From Oceanobacillus sp. J11TS1 (GTDB lineage: Bacteria; Bacillota; Bacilli; Bacillales; Amphibacillaceae): DNA of 64,000 bases. The notes under the pieces are model-generated. The model saw only the letters and a program-made list of their open reading frames with translations, ran no database searches and had not been told where the DNA came from. Each line of letters opens with the position of its first letter. Positions within the stretch are counted from its first letter, which is position 1. The stretch lies in NCBI RefSeq assembly GCF_018333215.1, contig NZ_BORO01000007.1, positions 62,001 to 126,000 on the forward strand. The letters are read 5' to 3'. Shown in pieces: positions 27,235-35,778 of this stretch. Both the position numbers and the translations under genes were made by a program.

Positions 27235-27761
27235 TATTTTTCACCTCCCTTCAAGAGAAAATAAATCACTTCTTTTAATATCATATTCCCATCTTTAAAA
27301 AAAGGTAGGATACTGAAAATATGACATGCATAGGAGTAAATAAGTAAATCCATAAAAAAACTTTCGAGAAAGAACCATTGTTTAATTAAGTATAGAAATC
27401 CAGAAATAATAAAGCATATTATCGGACCAGAACATGCAATAATAATAGATTTAAATCCATGTATTTCATCGCAAGGAATTATACTAAAATGAGTTGGACT
27501 AATTTTTATTCTAATATGACTGTTATTTGTAATTTTTTTTATAAATAATATATGCATATACTCATGTATACTAATTGATAATATTCCACCTAAAAGATAG
27601 GTTAACGTGTATAAAATAACGTTAACTTTTATATAAAGTAATAATAATGAAACAATAAAGAAAAGGATAAAGAACCAATTGCACCATTTCATATAAAATA
27701 GAACGTACTTAATAATGTCAGTAAATATGATGGCATTAATGTTTATTTTTTTATCTACCAT
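27234..27761 (-). CDS. M50-like membrane zinc protease (YydH-like)
   Basis: This 175-residue protein has four to five predicted membrane helices. Its HEYMH motif (His66, Glu67, His70) lies in a membrane segment, and LPFFKDG near residue 157 fits the third zinc ligand of site-2-type proteases. Such proteases, for example YydH beside YydI/YydJ in B. subtilis, mature or handle peptides exported by a neighbouring ABC transporter. It lies six bases behind the 102-residue gene. The target is probably one of the operon's peptides (inference). Confidence 0.6.
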   Translation of the reverse strand: MVDKKININAIIFTDIIKYVLFYMKWCNWFFILFFIVSLLLLYIKVNVILYTLTYLLGGILSISIHEYMHILFIKKITNNSHIRIKISPTHFSIIPCDEIHGFKSIIIACSGPIICFIISGFLYLIKQWFFLESFFMDLLIYSYACHIFSILPFFKDGNMILKEVIYFLLKGGEK

Positions 27762-27767
27762 AATCTT

Positions 27768-28076
27768 TTACTTTACATTTTCTCTTATCTTTTTTCTATC
27801 TATATATACCTTAGTTAAAATTAAATAGAAAAACCAAAAAAAGATAATCGTTAAAATAATAGGTGTTAAATTATCGGTATTTACCCCTAAAGTTGTATAT
27901 AAATCCCAGTCCTCGGTATTTTCCTCGACTTTTACAAATAACGAATTGAAAAATGAAGATGCATATCCAACTTCATCATGAGTAAACATCAGCTTAATCA
28001 AACTAATTACTAAGATTACTATCGTACTTAATACAGCTGACACTAGAGTTCCAATGATAATATTAACCATCTTCAT
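27768..28076 (-). CDS. Small two-helix membrane protein
   Basis: This 102-residue protein has hydrophobic helices at about 5-30 and 70-88 and an acidic loop between. It overlaps the permease gene by 14 bases and is therefore part of the operon. The role is unknown, and an accessory or immunity subunit of the transporter is possible. Confidence 0.6.
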   Translation of the reverse strand: MKMVNIIIGTLVSAVLSTIVILVISLIKLMFTHDEVGYASSFFNSLFVKVEENTEDWDLYTTLGVNTDNLTPIILTIIFFWFFYLILTKVYIDRKKIRENVK

Positions 28077-29499
28077 GTAAGAACTCCTCCTTTAGTTTTT
28101 TTAATCCCAAACAACTTGTGTATATAACGAAAATATATAAAATCATCATTAATATACTATTGTACAGTTTTGATAAATCTAAAAATTGTAATATTAATGA
28201 TATAAATCCTGAAATTACTACGATTATTAAAAATCCAATAAAAGGTGAGAATGGATTGTCCTTTTTTGCCGGAAATAAAATTCCAATCAAAGTTGAAAGT
28301 ATAATCATTAAAACTAATTGACCAAAAATAATTAGAGTATCATAAAGATTAACGTTACCTTTATTTATAATAAGCCCTAATATCAATATTGGTAATGAAG
28401 TTATTGATATGTATAGATACTGACTGATAATTAGATTAATATAATCTTTAATTGCACTATAGTTAAATCTATAGTAATTTATTCTAATTGAATCAGTTTG
28501 AGTGTAAATATACAGTCCTGATGTAGTAACTAAAAACATAGCATATAACGGATTCAATATATCTAGAATAAGCAAAGAAATTGATAAAAAATATGCAATT
28601 ATAAGAGTTGTTATGTTTTCCACTCTTCTCGATATTTGTAAAATATACAAATTAAACATAGTTAGTCTAAGTTTAATAGGCTTTTTAATTTTTAAATAAT
28701 GATTATCTTCTGATCTGAAATTATTAGGAATATAAAGGATGATCATTAATAGTAAAAAAATGATTATTACAAGAATTAAGGATGTAACAATAAAACCATA
28801 ATTACTGTACAATTCTATGTAAAATTGGGACCAGTGATTAAATTCACCAGTTTTATAATTTATATTATTTATAGATTGCACTATATCTAGATATAATATT
28901 GCCAAAATAACAATAAAACTTAGAATTGAAACAAGTGCACTTACTTTTTCTAATTTAATTAAATTTAATAGATATATGATTATGGAATTAATTAGTTGTA
29001 ATAATAAATACCCTGTTAAACTCGTAAAAAAAACTGTGCAAATTAGTAAAGGAATATAGTGAAAGTTAGTGCGTAATACTACCGCAATAATAACAGCAAT
29101 ACTAATAAGAAAAATAATAATTAAAGACATAAGCAATTCAAAAATAATAAATGAACCATTTCTTTCATTATGTGTAACTGGCAATTGATTTGTTATTTTT
29201 AAGAAATCCCCTTTTTTTGAGAAAATAATTCTAGTAAAAACGAATATAATCGTCGTCCAAACGATAATATTTACACCTTGCATTTTAATAATAAAATATA
29301 TAAAGTTAATTTGTTCGGAAACATCGGTGTCATCTAAAAAATTATATAGAAAAACTGTGGTTACCGTAATAGTTACTACTGTAGCAATAAAGATGAAAAC
29401 TTTAAATATTTTCTCTTTTAATATACCCACACTTAGAATTCTTCTTAAAATAAATAAGAAATATAGCTTTTGCAAATTAAAAATATTTTTCAATTTCAT
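28063..29499 (-). CDS. ABC transporter permease, ~12 helices
   Basis: This 478-residue protein is mostly hydrophobic, with about twelve predicted membrane helices and no soluble domain. It overlaps the end of the ATPase gene by 23 bases, so the two form one transporter. The large size differs from the ~250-residue LanE/G permeases and fits single-chain permeases of bacteriocin export or immunity. Substrate specificity is inferred from context only. Confidence 0.75.
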   Translation of the reverse strand: MKLKNIFNLQKLYFLFILRRILSVGILKEKIFKVFIFIATVVTITVTTVFLYNFLDDTDVSEQINFIYFIIKMQGVNIIVWTTIIFVFTRIIFSKKGDFLKITNQLPVTHNERNGSFIIFELLMSLIIIFLISIAVIIAVVLRTNFHYIPLLICTVFFTSLTGYLLLQLINSIIIYLLNLIKLEKVSALVSILSFIVILAILYLDIVQSINNINYKTGEFNHWSQFYIELYSNYGFIVTSLILVIIIFLLLMIILYIPNNFRSEDNHYLKIKKPIKLRLTMFNLYILQISRRVENITTLIIAYFLSISLLILDILNPLYAMFLVTTSGLYIYTQTDSIRINYYRFNYSAIKDYINLIISQYLYISITSLPILILGLIINKGNVNLYDTLIIFGQLVLMIILSTLIGILFPAKKDNPFSPFIGFLIIVVISGFISLILQFLDLSKLYNSILMMILYIFVIYTSCLGLKKLKEEFLHEDG

Positions 29500-30211
29500 T
29501 TTTCATGCCCTCATAATCTATAAGCTCTTTAAAAACATTTGTTAAATTAGAACCTGTCTTGAGAATGTTTTCAATAAGATCATCTATATATATTACACCT
29601 TTATTTATGAGTAACACCCTATTGCCTATCTCTTCAACTAAATCTAAATCATGGGTACATATTATTATGGAACCACCACGTCGTTTGTATTGTTCAAATA
29701 ATAGTTTGGTTGCTTCTTTTGCTTCCACATCTATACCATTCAATGTTTCATCTATAATAATAAATTTATTGTTAATCATAAATGCACTAACTAATTGAAT
29801 CTTTTTCCTCATTCCATGAGAGTAACTTTCTATCAATTGATTTAATTTAGACTCTAAAGAATAATACTCTACTAAGCGAGATAACTTTTCTTTATCCAAT
29901 GGTGCATCATAAAAATCACATATCATTTCTATATATTCTTTACCTGTTAAAAAATCTGGTAAAAAATCCTCACTAGATAAATATATAATTTCTTTTTTAA
30001 CCGATGGATTATCATGGGGAGTTTTGTTAATGGAAATAGACCCTTCTTGAATTTTAAGTAAATCTACTATTAACTTTATAAGCGTTGTTTTTCCACTTCC
30101 ATTAGGGCCAGCAATTGTTAATAGTTCCCCTTTATTTAAATTAAAACTTACGTTGTTTAGAACCGTATTTTTTTCGTTATAATAATAAAGTATATTCTGA
30201 ATATTAAGCAT
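29477..30211 (-). CDS. ABC transporter ATP-binding protein
   Basis: This 244-residue ATPase has Walker A GPNGSGKTTL, the variant signature SYSHGMRKKIQL, Walker B FIIIDETLNGID and switch His in CTHDLD. It leads the run ATPase-permease-small protein-protease-peptide on the minus strand and follows the broken secreted-peptide gene at 30369-30918. It probably powers export of, or immunity to, that peptide. GGAGG precedes the ATG. Confidence 0.85.
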   Translation of the reverse strand: MLNIQNILYYYNEKNTVLNNVSFNLNKGELLTIAGPNGSGKTTLIKLIVDLLKIQEGSISINKTPHDNPSVKKEIIYLSSEDFLPDFLTGKEYIEMICDFYDAPLDKEKLSRLVEYYSLESKLNQLIESYSHGMRKKIQLVSAFMINNKFIIIDETLNGIDVEAKEATKLLFEQYKRRGGSIIICTHDLDLVEEIGNRVLLINKGVIYIDDLIENILKTGSNLTNVFKELIDYEGMKNEIEKYF

Positions 30212-30368
30212 ATACTCCTCCTATAAGTTTAATTATAAATAGTAATTTGTACGAATAGATTCTGATAAAGTCCATATTGACTAGCTTTTTGTTACAATGT
30301 TCTTAGCCACAAAAACTTTTCATAGAGACAAATCAATAAGGTCCATATCCATTTCTTAACTGGTTTTA

Positions 30369-30918
30369 TTAAGCATTTCTGCATTGCCATCCGTACGTTG
30401 CAGCTTCTGCGGCAAGACCAATAGCATTAACTTTGAAACCAGCTTTCACTAAAGTATTAAACATTAATCTTGCAGCTAAATCATATTGTTTATTTTTAAT
30501 ATACTGATAAATAGCTCCAGTTAAAAATTGACGAGCTATATTTCCCATAACTGTTAGCAAATTTGTTAACCACACACTTTGCAAAACTAGCAGCACTCTG
30601 AGTACCTACTTCATCTTCTCCAATAGAAGAATCAGCTGTAGTTTGAGCTAGCTCATAAACAATAGCAGCATTTTCTTCTCCCTCTTCCACTTTTTCAAGT
30701 AAAAGTTCTTCGTCTTTAATTATATACTGACCTTTTCATTGAACTCACTGACTGTCTCATAATAAAATTCCATTTCTTCTTCCATTTTTTGAATTTCATC
30801 AAGTTCTTCATCTGTATAAGATTCACTACTTGCCAGTGCAATTCCAGGTGCTAATGTTGATAAAATCATCATCAGAAATAAATGGTTTAAAGTGATCGCT
30901 CTGAACAAATCTACTCAT
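30369..30918 (-). pseudogene. Frameshifted two-Cys secreted peptide (bacteriocin-like)
   Basis: Three pieces in different frames join into one plausible ~180-residue precursor. There is a signal peptide ending PGIALASS, an acidic propeptide, and a ~70-residue C-terminal region from KCVVNKFAN to WQCRNA with one Cys at each end and amphipathic helices rich in Ala/Gly. ATG 30918 has GGGAGAGG at good spacing but is out of frame with the signal peptide by one base. Two more single-base shifts lie near 30724 and 30560. The layout recalls SdpC-type killing factors, with no sequence match claimed. With three lesions it is probably dead. Confidence 0.55.
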
Positions 30919-31081
30919 TCATTTCCTCTCCCAAGTACTTTTTGTAGTTTTCGCCATCCTTTTTACATAGACTTTAGTAAAGCTGCACGAATATAATGTC
31001 TAGCAACTACCTTAGTTAAATTCTATCATAGCTCTTTACAGTTTTTTCCCTAAAAAATCCCTAAACATTTTTAAGGTATTA

Positions 31082-31097
31082 TTGCGGTTTTCCGCAA
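31082..31097. promoter_or_regulatory. Perfect ComA box
   Basis: TTGCGG-TTTT-CCGCAA is an exact match to the ComA consensus TTGCGGN4CCGCAA. It lies 164 bp upstream of the start of the secreted-peptide gene (minus strand) and between that gene and the candidate pheromone gene. The comA-like regulator is 2.4 kb away. A partly symmetric CCCTAAA/TTTAGGG pair flanks it. Confidence 0.8.
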
Positions 31098-31199
31098 AAT
31101 TTCCCAAAATTGTTTAGGGAGTATAGGTATAACAAATGTTGATTATTATATGATAAAGTATATATAGTGGATAAAATTAAGAAAAACTATATTCAGAAT

Positions 31200-31403
31200 T
31201 TAGATATTTTTATAAGGTTTCCAGTTAGTCTCTGCTAGAGAATTAATGAATTTAGTAATATTATTTTCTTTGACAGAATCCTTGATAAAAGAAACTTCTT
31301 CAGATGAAAGATTTAATTGCATATTTAGATCATTACTAGCAAATGTTGACTTTTCATGCTCTGCTTTTTTCCCTAATTGTTGTTGAACAATTTGCATAAT
31401 CAT
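31200..31403 (-). CDS. Candidate ComX-like pheromone precursor
   Basis: This 67-residue peptide has no signal sequence or membrane helix. A strong AAAGGAGGTG lies just before ATG 31403. The C-terminus is ETNWKPYKNI, with a single late Trp seven residues from the end of the chain (a second Trp is absent). In ComX the prenylated Trp lies close to the C-terminus. Its start is 49 bp from comP, in divergent orientation. Length slightly exceeds the usual 50-60 residues. Overall ComX similarity is weak, so the call rests on the Trp and the comQ/comP/comA context. Confidence 0.5.
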   Translation of the reverse strand: MIMQIVQQQLGKKAEHEKSTFASNDLNMQLNLSSEEVSFIKDSVKENNITKFINSLAETNWKPYKNI

Positions 31404-31452
31404 ACTTTCACCTCCTTTCTAAATAAGTTGGTGTAAAAGGAGTGGAAATAAA

Positions 31453-33474
31453 ATGCTAAAAATTGATAAATACAAAATAGTAAAACTATTGTTTTATTTA
31501 CTACATATATATTTGTTGTATAGAGTCTTCTATCAAACTAATGAATATAATATTCAGTGGAATAATATGTATTTACCATGTATCTTTTCAACAGTTATTT
31601 CCATCTTTACTTATATGATATACACACAAAGTAGTAAAAAGTCCAGTCATTTTTTGATTTATTTTTTACTAATGGGTTCTTTAGCTTATTTTACAGCTTT
31701 TCTCCAATCAACAAATATTAATTTGGCTATTATGGTATTCACAGTTTGTTTTCAATTATCAGGATGGTTTTTTAATAAGTTTATTACTGAAATATTATAT
31801 TTGCGAAGAATTAGTTATCGAAGAAAAAGCAAAACAGATAACTTAAATTTAATTCTTTTAATCTTTGTTATTTGTTCAGAGCTGTACTCTATTTTTTTCA
31901 ACCAATTATCAAATATAATAAAAATTATTTCGATAATCTATTATTTAAGCAATATGCTTATTCCATTATTAAAATTATTTTACTTATTATTACATTCTAA
32001 GTATCCGGAAAATTCGTTTTTGCGTTGGATGTTAGGTATACCAATAATTGCATTTGGTCCTTTCCTTTTTCTCTTTGCGTTACCTTTATTAATTAATAAA
32101 TCATGGGTTGATGCTGCTGTTACAACCTGGACTTTTTTTGCTATCCCAATTGGTTATACTTACTTAATTTTATCAAAAAATCTCTTAGGTTTAAGGTTTA
32201 TACTAAATCGCTTACTTTACTATCTTTTACTGGCTGTAATACCTTCATTTTGGATTTCTTTAGTTTTAATTTGGTATAGTTCATTATTTCACCTTGTAGA
32301 TTTAATTCAACTCTTTGGGTTTTTACTACTAATTATTGCAGTATTTCTCATGATTAAAGAACAAATTGACTACTATTTTCGCTACGCTTTCTTTCAGGAC
32401 AAAAATAATGTTGTGCAAAGGGTTGAACAATTATTAAAAGATTTAAAAGGTATCCTGAGTCTCTCAGAATTAAATAATTATGTTACCCAAGAAATAAAGA
32501 AACAGTTTAACTCTGTTGAAACGACAATCATTAAGTATAATTCGAATACAAATCAAATAGTCAGAGAATATCTTATTGGGAATGCTGATTTTGAACATAT
32601 CCCGTTTCAAAATATCGCCAGAAAAGAAGGTCGATTGTTAATTGACTATGAGAATAATATTGGTTTTTTTCTATCACGACAATCAAACACTTTTCACTAC
32701 TTATGGATGAAGAAACCAAAAAATCATATGCGTTTTCATATCTATGAGAAATCATGGTTAATAATGTTTTTTTCTTATATCAGGCTTACCTATGAGAATA
32801 TTTTAATTAACGAAGCTTTTGTAACGAAAATAATGGAATCTAATTTTGAATTTTCTTCTTCTCAATCTCGTTTTTTATTTCACATCGCTGAAGCTGAGAG
32901 AAGAAAGATAGCAGATAATATTCATAATACAATCTTACAAAACCAAATATACATTTATCGAAAATTAGACATTCTTGCGGAAGATAAATATTCTGAATTA
33001 TTACCTTTAAAGAAGGAATTTAAGAATATTATTGATAGGACAAGAACAACCTACAGGGAAATTATACCTAACACTTTGCTCAATGATGGTTTATCTTATT
33101 CTCTAGATAAACTGTTGCATCAATCGCAACAGAAAGCCCCTTTTCGCTTAGATTATGAAGTAGAGTTAACAACTGGTAAATTCGATTATTACGAAAAATC
33201 CTTAATAATTTATCGTGTAGTGGAGGAGTTGATAAATAATGCAATAAAACATTCAGTTGCAAAACGTGTATCCGTCTATATAAGGGAAACTGAGAAAAAA
33301 ATATATATAGACTACCTAGATGATGGTAAAGGTTTTAACAAGGAAGAAGCACTTGCTACAGAAAAAATTGGACTTAAAAGTATAATTGAACGAATTAAGA
33401 GTCTAAATGGAATAATTGAGTTCATTACAGATTCACCGAAAAATGTTCAGATATTTATAACAATACCGGAGTGA
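31453..33474 (+). CDS. comP: ComP-like sensor histidine kinase
   Basis: This 673-residue kinase has about ten hydrophobic helices in the first 300 residues, a layout like ComP, which binds prenylated ComX through its membrane domain. The C-terminus is a HisKA_3/HATPase pair: AEAERRKIADNIHNT with the phospho-His near residue 490, then EELINNAIKHS, DDGKGFN and GLKSIIERIKSL. It is four bases from the comA-like gene. AAAGGAGTG precedes ATG 31453. A nisin-type or other quorum kinase of the NarX class is less likely given the comQ-like gene and ComA box. Confidence 0.78.
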   Translation: MLKIDKYKIVKLLFYLLHIYLLYRVFYQTNEYNIQWNNMYLPCIFSTVISIFTYMIYTQSSKKSSHFLIYFLLMGSLAYFTAFLQSTNINLAIMVFTVCFQLSGWFFNKFITEILYLRRISYRRKSKTDNLNLILLIFVICSELYSIFFNQLSNIIKIISIIYYLSNMLIPLLKLFYLLLHSKYPENSFLRWMLGIPIIAFGPFLFLFALPLLINKSWVDAAVTTWTFFAIPIGYTYLILSKNLLGLRFILNRLLYYLLLAVIPSFWISLVLIWYSSLFHLVDLIQLFGFLLLIIAVFLMIKEQIDYYFRYAFFQDKNNVVQRVEQLLKDLKGILSLSELNNYVTQEIKKQFNSVETTIIKYNSNTNQIVREYLIGNADFEHIPFQNIARKEGRLLIDYENNIGFFLSRQSNTFHYLWMKKPKNHMRFHIYEKSWLIMFFSYIRLTYENILINEAFVTKIMESNFEFSSSQSRFLFHIAEAERRKIADNIHNTILQNQIYIYRKLDILAEDKYSELLPLKKEFKNIIDRTRTTYREIIPNTLLNDGLSYSLDKLLHQSQQKAPFRLDYEVELTTGKFDYYEKSLIIYRVVEELINNAIKHSVAKRVSVYIRETEKKIYIDYLDDGKGFNKEEALATEKIGLKSIIERIKSLNGIIEFITDSPKNVQIFITIPE

Positions 33475-33478
33475 TATT

Positions 33479-34093
33479 ATGTTAAAAATTTTAATTGTTG
33501 ATGATCATTATTTAGTGGGAGAAGGAACAAAAACAATGTTAGAAAGTGAGGGAGATATTTCTGCAAAATATGTATCTACAGGAAAAGAAGCGTTGATATT
33601 AAATGAAACATTCGATATTTATATTATTGATATCAATATGCCCGATATGACAGGAATTGAATTATCGAAAGATTTACTGAAAAAAAATAAAGAACAAAAA
33701 ATTATACTATATACAGGTTTCGCCGAACAAGAGAATTTAGAATTATTTACTGAAATAGGCGTTAGCGGTATTATTAGTAAAACAGCTACAAAGTCTGAAT
33801 TAATTGAGCTAATTCATAAGGTATTAGCTGGTCAAACTATTATACCTTTATCTATTTTTAGAGAAAAAAATAAAAAGAACGATGAAAAACAAAATTATGG
33901 ATTAGCTGAAAGGGACTTAATTATTATAAAAGCTATTTCTGAAGGATTAAGTAATAAAGATATAGCTGAAAAATTATTTCTATCAGACCGAACAATAGAG
34001 TATCGTCTTTCAAAAATATATAAAAGTTTAGGAGTGAAAACAAGAGGAGAAGCAATAGCTGCTGCAATGCAATTAAAAATATTAGATATTTAA
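33479..34093 (+). CDS. comA: ComA-like response regulator (NarL/FixJ)
   Basis: This 204-residue regulator has a receiver domain (IVDDH, phospho-acceptor Asp51 in YIIDINMPD, Lys in ISKTATK) and a LuxR-type helix-turn-helix (GLSNKDIAEKLFLSDRTIEYRL). ComA binds the TTGCGG-N4-CCGCAA box, and one such box lies at 31082. The stop codon is part of the 8-bp target duplication of the IS4 copy inserted right behind it, so the protein is intact but any downstream co-transcribed gene is cut off. Confidence 0.8.
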   Translation: MLKILIVDDHYLVGEGTKTMLESEGDISAKYVSTGKEALILNETFDIYIIDINMPDMTGIELSKDLLKKNKEQKIILYTGFAEQENLELFTEIGVSGIISKTATKSELIELIHKVLAGQTIIPLSIFREKNKKNDEKQNYGLAERDLIIIKAISEGLSNKDIAEKLFLSDRTIEYRLSKIYKSLGVKTRGEAIAAAMQLKILDI

Positions 34094-35622
34094 CTCAACT
34101 TTCGCAGCCCAAACTAGGCAGGTATGCCCTGATATAACTAGGCAATCCTGCAAACCATTGTTGTAGTTGACTTATTATTAACTTTTTGAATTTCTTATTT
34201 GTCTTTTCTAAGGCATCTTCAAGAAGCTCGATAAGTTGTTGTAGTGCAACAGCCCAATCAAGTTCATTTATTTCGTCACAAAGTTCATAAAACATACCGC
34301 CAAGTGTGCGGTCGTCTGTGCTACAGCGATTCTGCCACGACAAAAGAATGTATCTCGCAAATACAATGGTGGTGTGGCTTATAAGTGAATCATAAGATCT
34401 GCCTTGAAATTCCTTTTGTAATTTTAAGAGAGATTTTGTCGCCTTGAAAAAGACTTCAATATCCCAGCGCATCCCATAAATTCGTATTATTTCTGTTTCT
34501 GTTAACGTACAATCTGTACTTAAAATCGCTAACCATTCACTTCTTTTGTTGCGATTTCGGACGAATACAACTTTTACTGGCACTCCATTTGCCATCGTTG
34601 TATGAATAGAGCGCAGGAGGCTTTTGTTTCCTGATGTTGGTGTTGCTAAACGGTAAAGTTCTTTTAAACCTACTCGCTTTTGATCAACTAAATAACGTTG
34701 ATTTGTAGCTTTCACCATACCAATCACGTCAATACCTTGTTCCACGATAGATTGAATCAGTGGTTGCTGGGTAAACCAACTATCCATTAATACATAGGAA
34801 GCATTTATTCCTGCACAAAGTGCGCGAGAAATCATAGCTGGTAGTTGCTCTGGAGCTGTTTGTAATGCTTCTTCACGTCTTTTATAACCGGAAGTACGTT
34901 TGTCGATTTTATCCGAGATTCCATTAATTTTCGACTTCTTTGAGCTTAGTAAGGAGAAATCGATTGGCATAAAAGTAGCACCATCAGACCAGCCTAGTGT
35001 AAGCATACGAAAGCCTTTGTAAAAACGCATTTTTTGAGATGCATGGTCAAAACAGCGAGCGAGTAATTCTACTTTTTTACTACGATTTCTTTCATAGGCA
35101 GAGTCATCAACAATCAATACTTTTAGGCGGTCGCTTTTGGTCAAACGGCTAACCTTGGAAATCGTTGCAGCACTAAGTGAAAGTAAAAATCGACGCCAAG
35201 CAAACTTTGAATGATTTAAAAATCGATAAATCGTATCTTTCTCAGGCAGGTTTTCTGATTTTTTACTTTCAAGTAGACGAAAACAATTTCTCTGTTCGAA
35301 AATCAAGCAAAAAACAAGCTTGAATAAATAAGCACAAGAGAACCCAAAATCTTTTGTGATTCCAGCGTTCCGTAAGTGTTTAAGAATCTGTAATTCATTA
35401 AATGCAGATTTAATTCTTTTGGCAGTTGATTATTTGGGTCATTATCCGCTATCATAGTAGGAGGCACCTCTTCTATTTGGTAGTTTTTTCTCGACAATTA
35501 AACTATACCAAAAGTTGGGGTGCTTTTCTTCTATAATTACTTTGGTCAAGGTGCATAATGAAGCACTGAAAGTGTTATACCAGATAACGATTAGAGCTTA
35601 TTTTTACTCTGCGAAAGTTGAG
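34094..35622 (-). mobile_element. IS4-family insertion sequence, copy 2
   Basis: The same terminal inverted repeats as copy 1 (CTCAACTTTCGCA ... TGCGAAAGTTGAG) enclose 1529 bp. The 8-bp direct repeat ATATTTAA flanks it (34086-34093 and 35623-35630). The left duplication contains the comA-like stop codon. Orientation matches copy 1. Confidence 0.92.
34095..35497 (-). pseudogene. IS4-family transposase, frameshifted
   Basis: This is the same transposase as at 3598-4980, with IVDDS, DSWF and YGMRWDIEVFFK intact in a 403-codon frame. The first ~26 codons (start 35497) lie in another frame. One A missing after LPKEL, compared with copy 1 (EIKSVF), explains the shift. The rest is undamaged to the stop near the IS end, so this copy is one base away from being functional. 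Confidence 0.88.
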
Positions 35623-35778
35623 ATATTTAATAATACTATCTTTCATTGAAATTATTAGTTATTAATAAAATTATGTTCAATTTCATATGTTTAAGTAAGA
35701 TACATTAAAGTTGTGGTTTATTATTGTTCATCTTTTCTTAATTGAAGCTTTTATATTTTAATACGTATTTGTAATATG

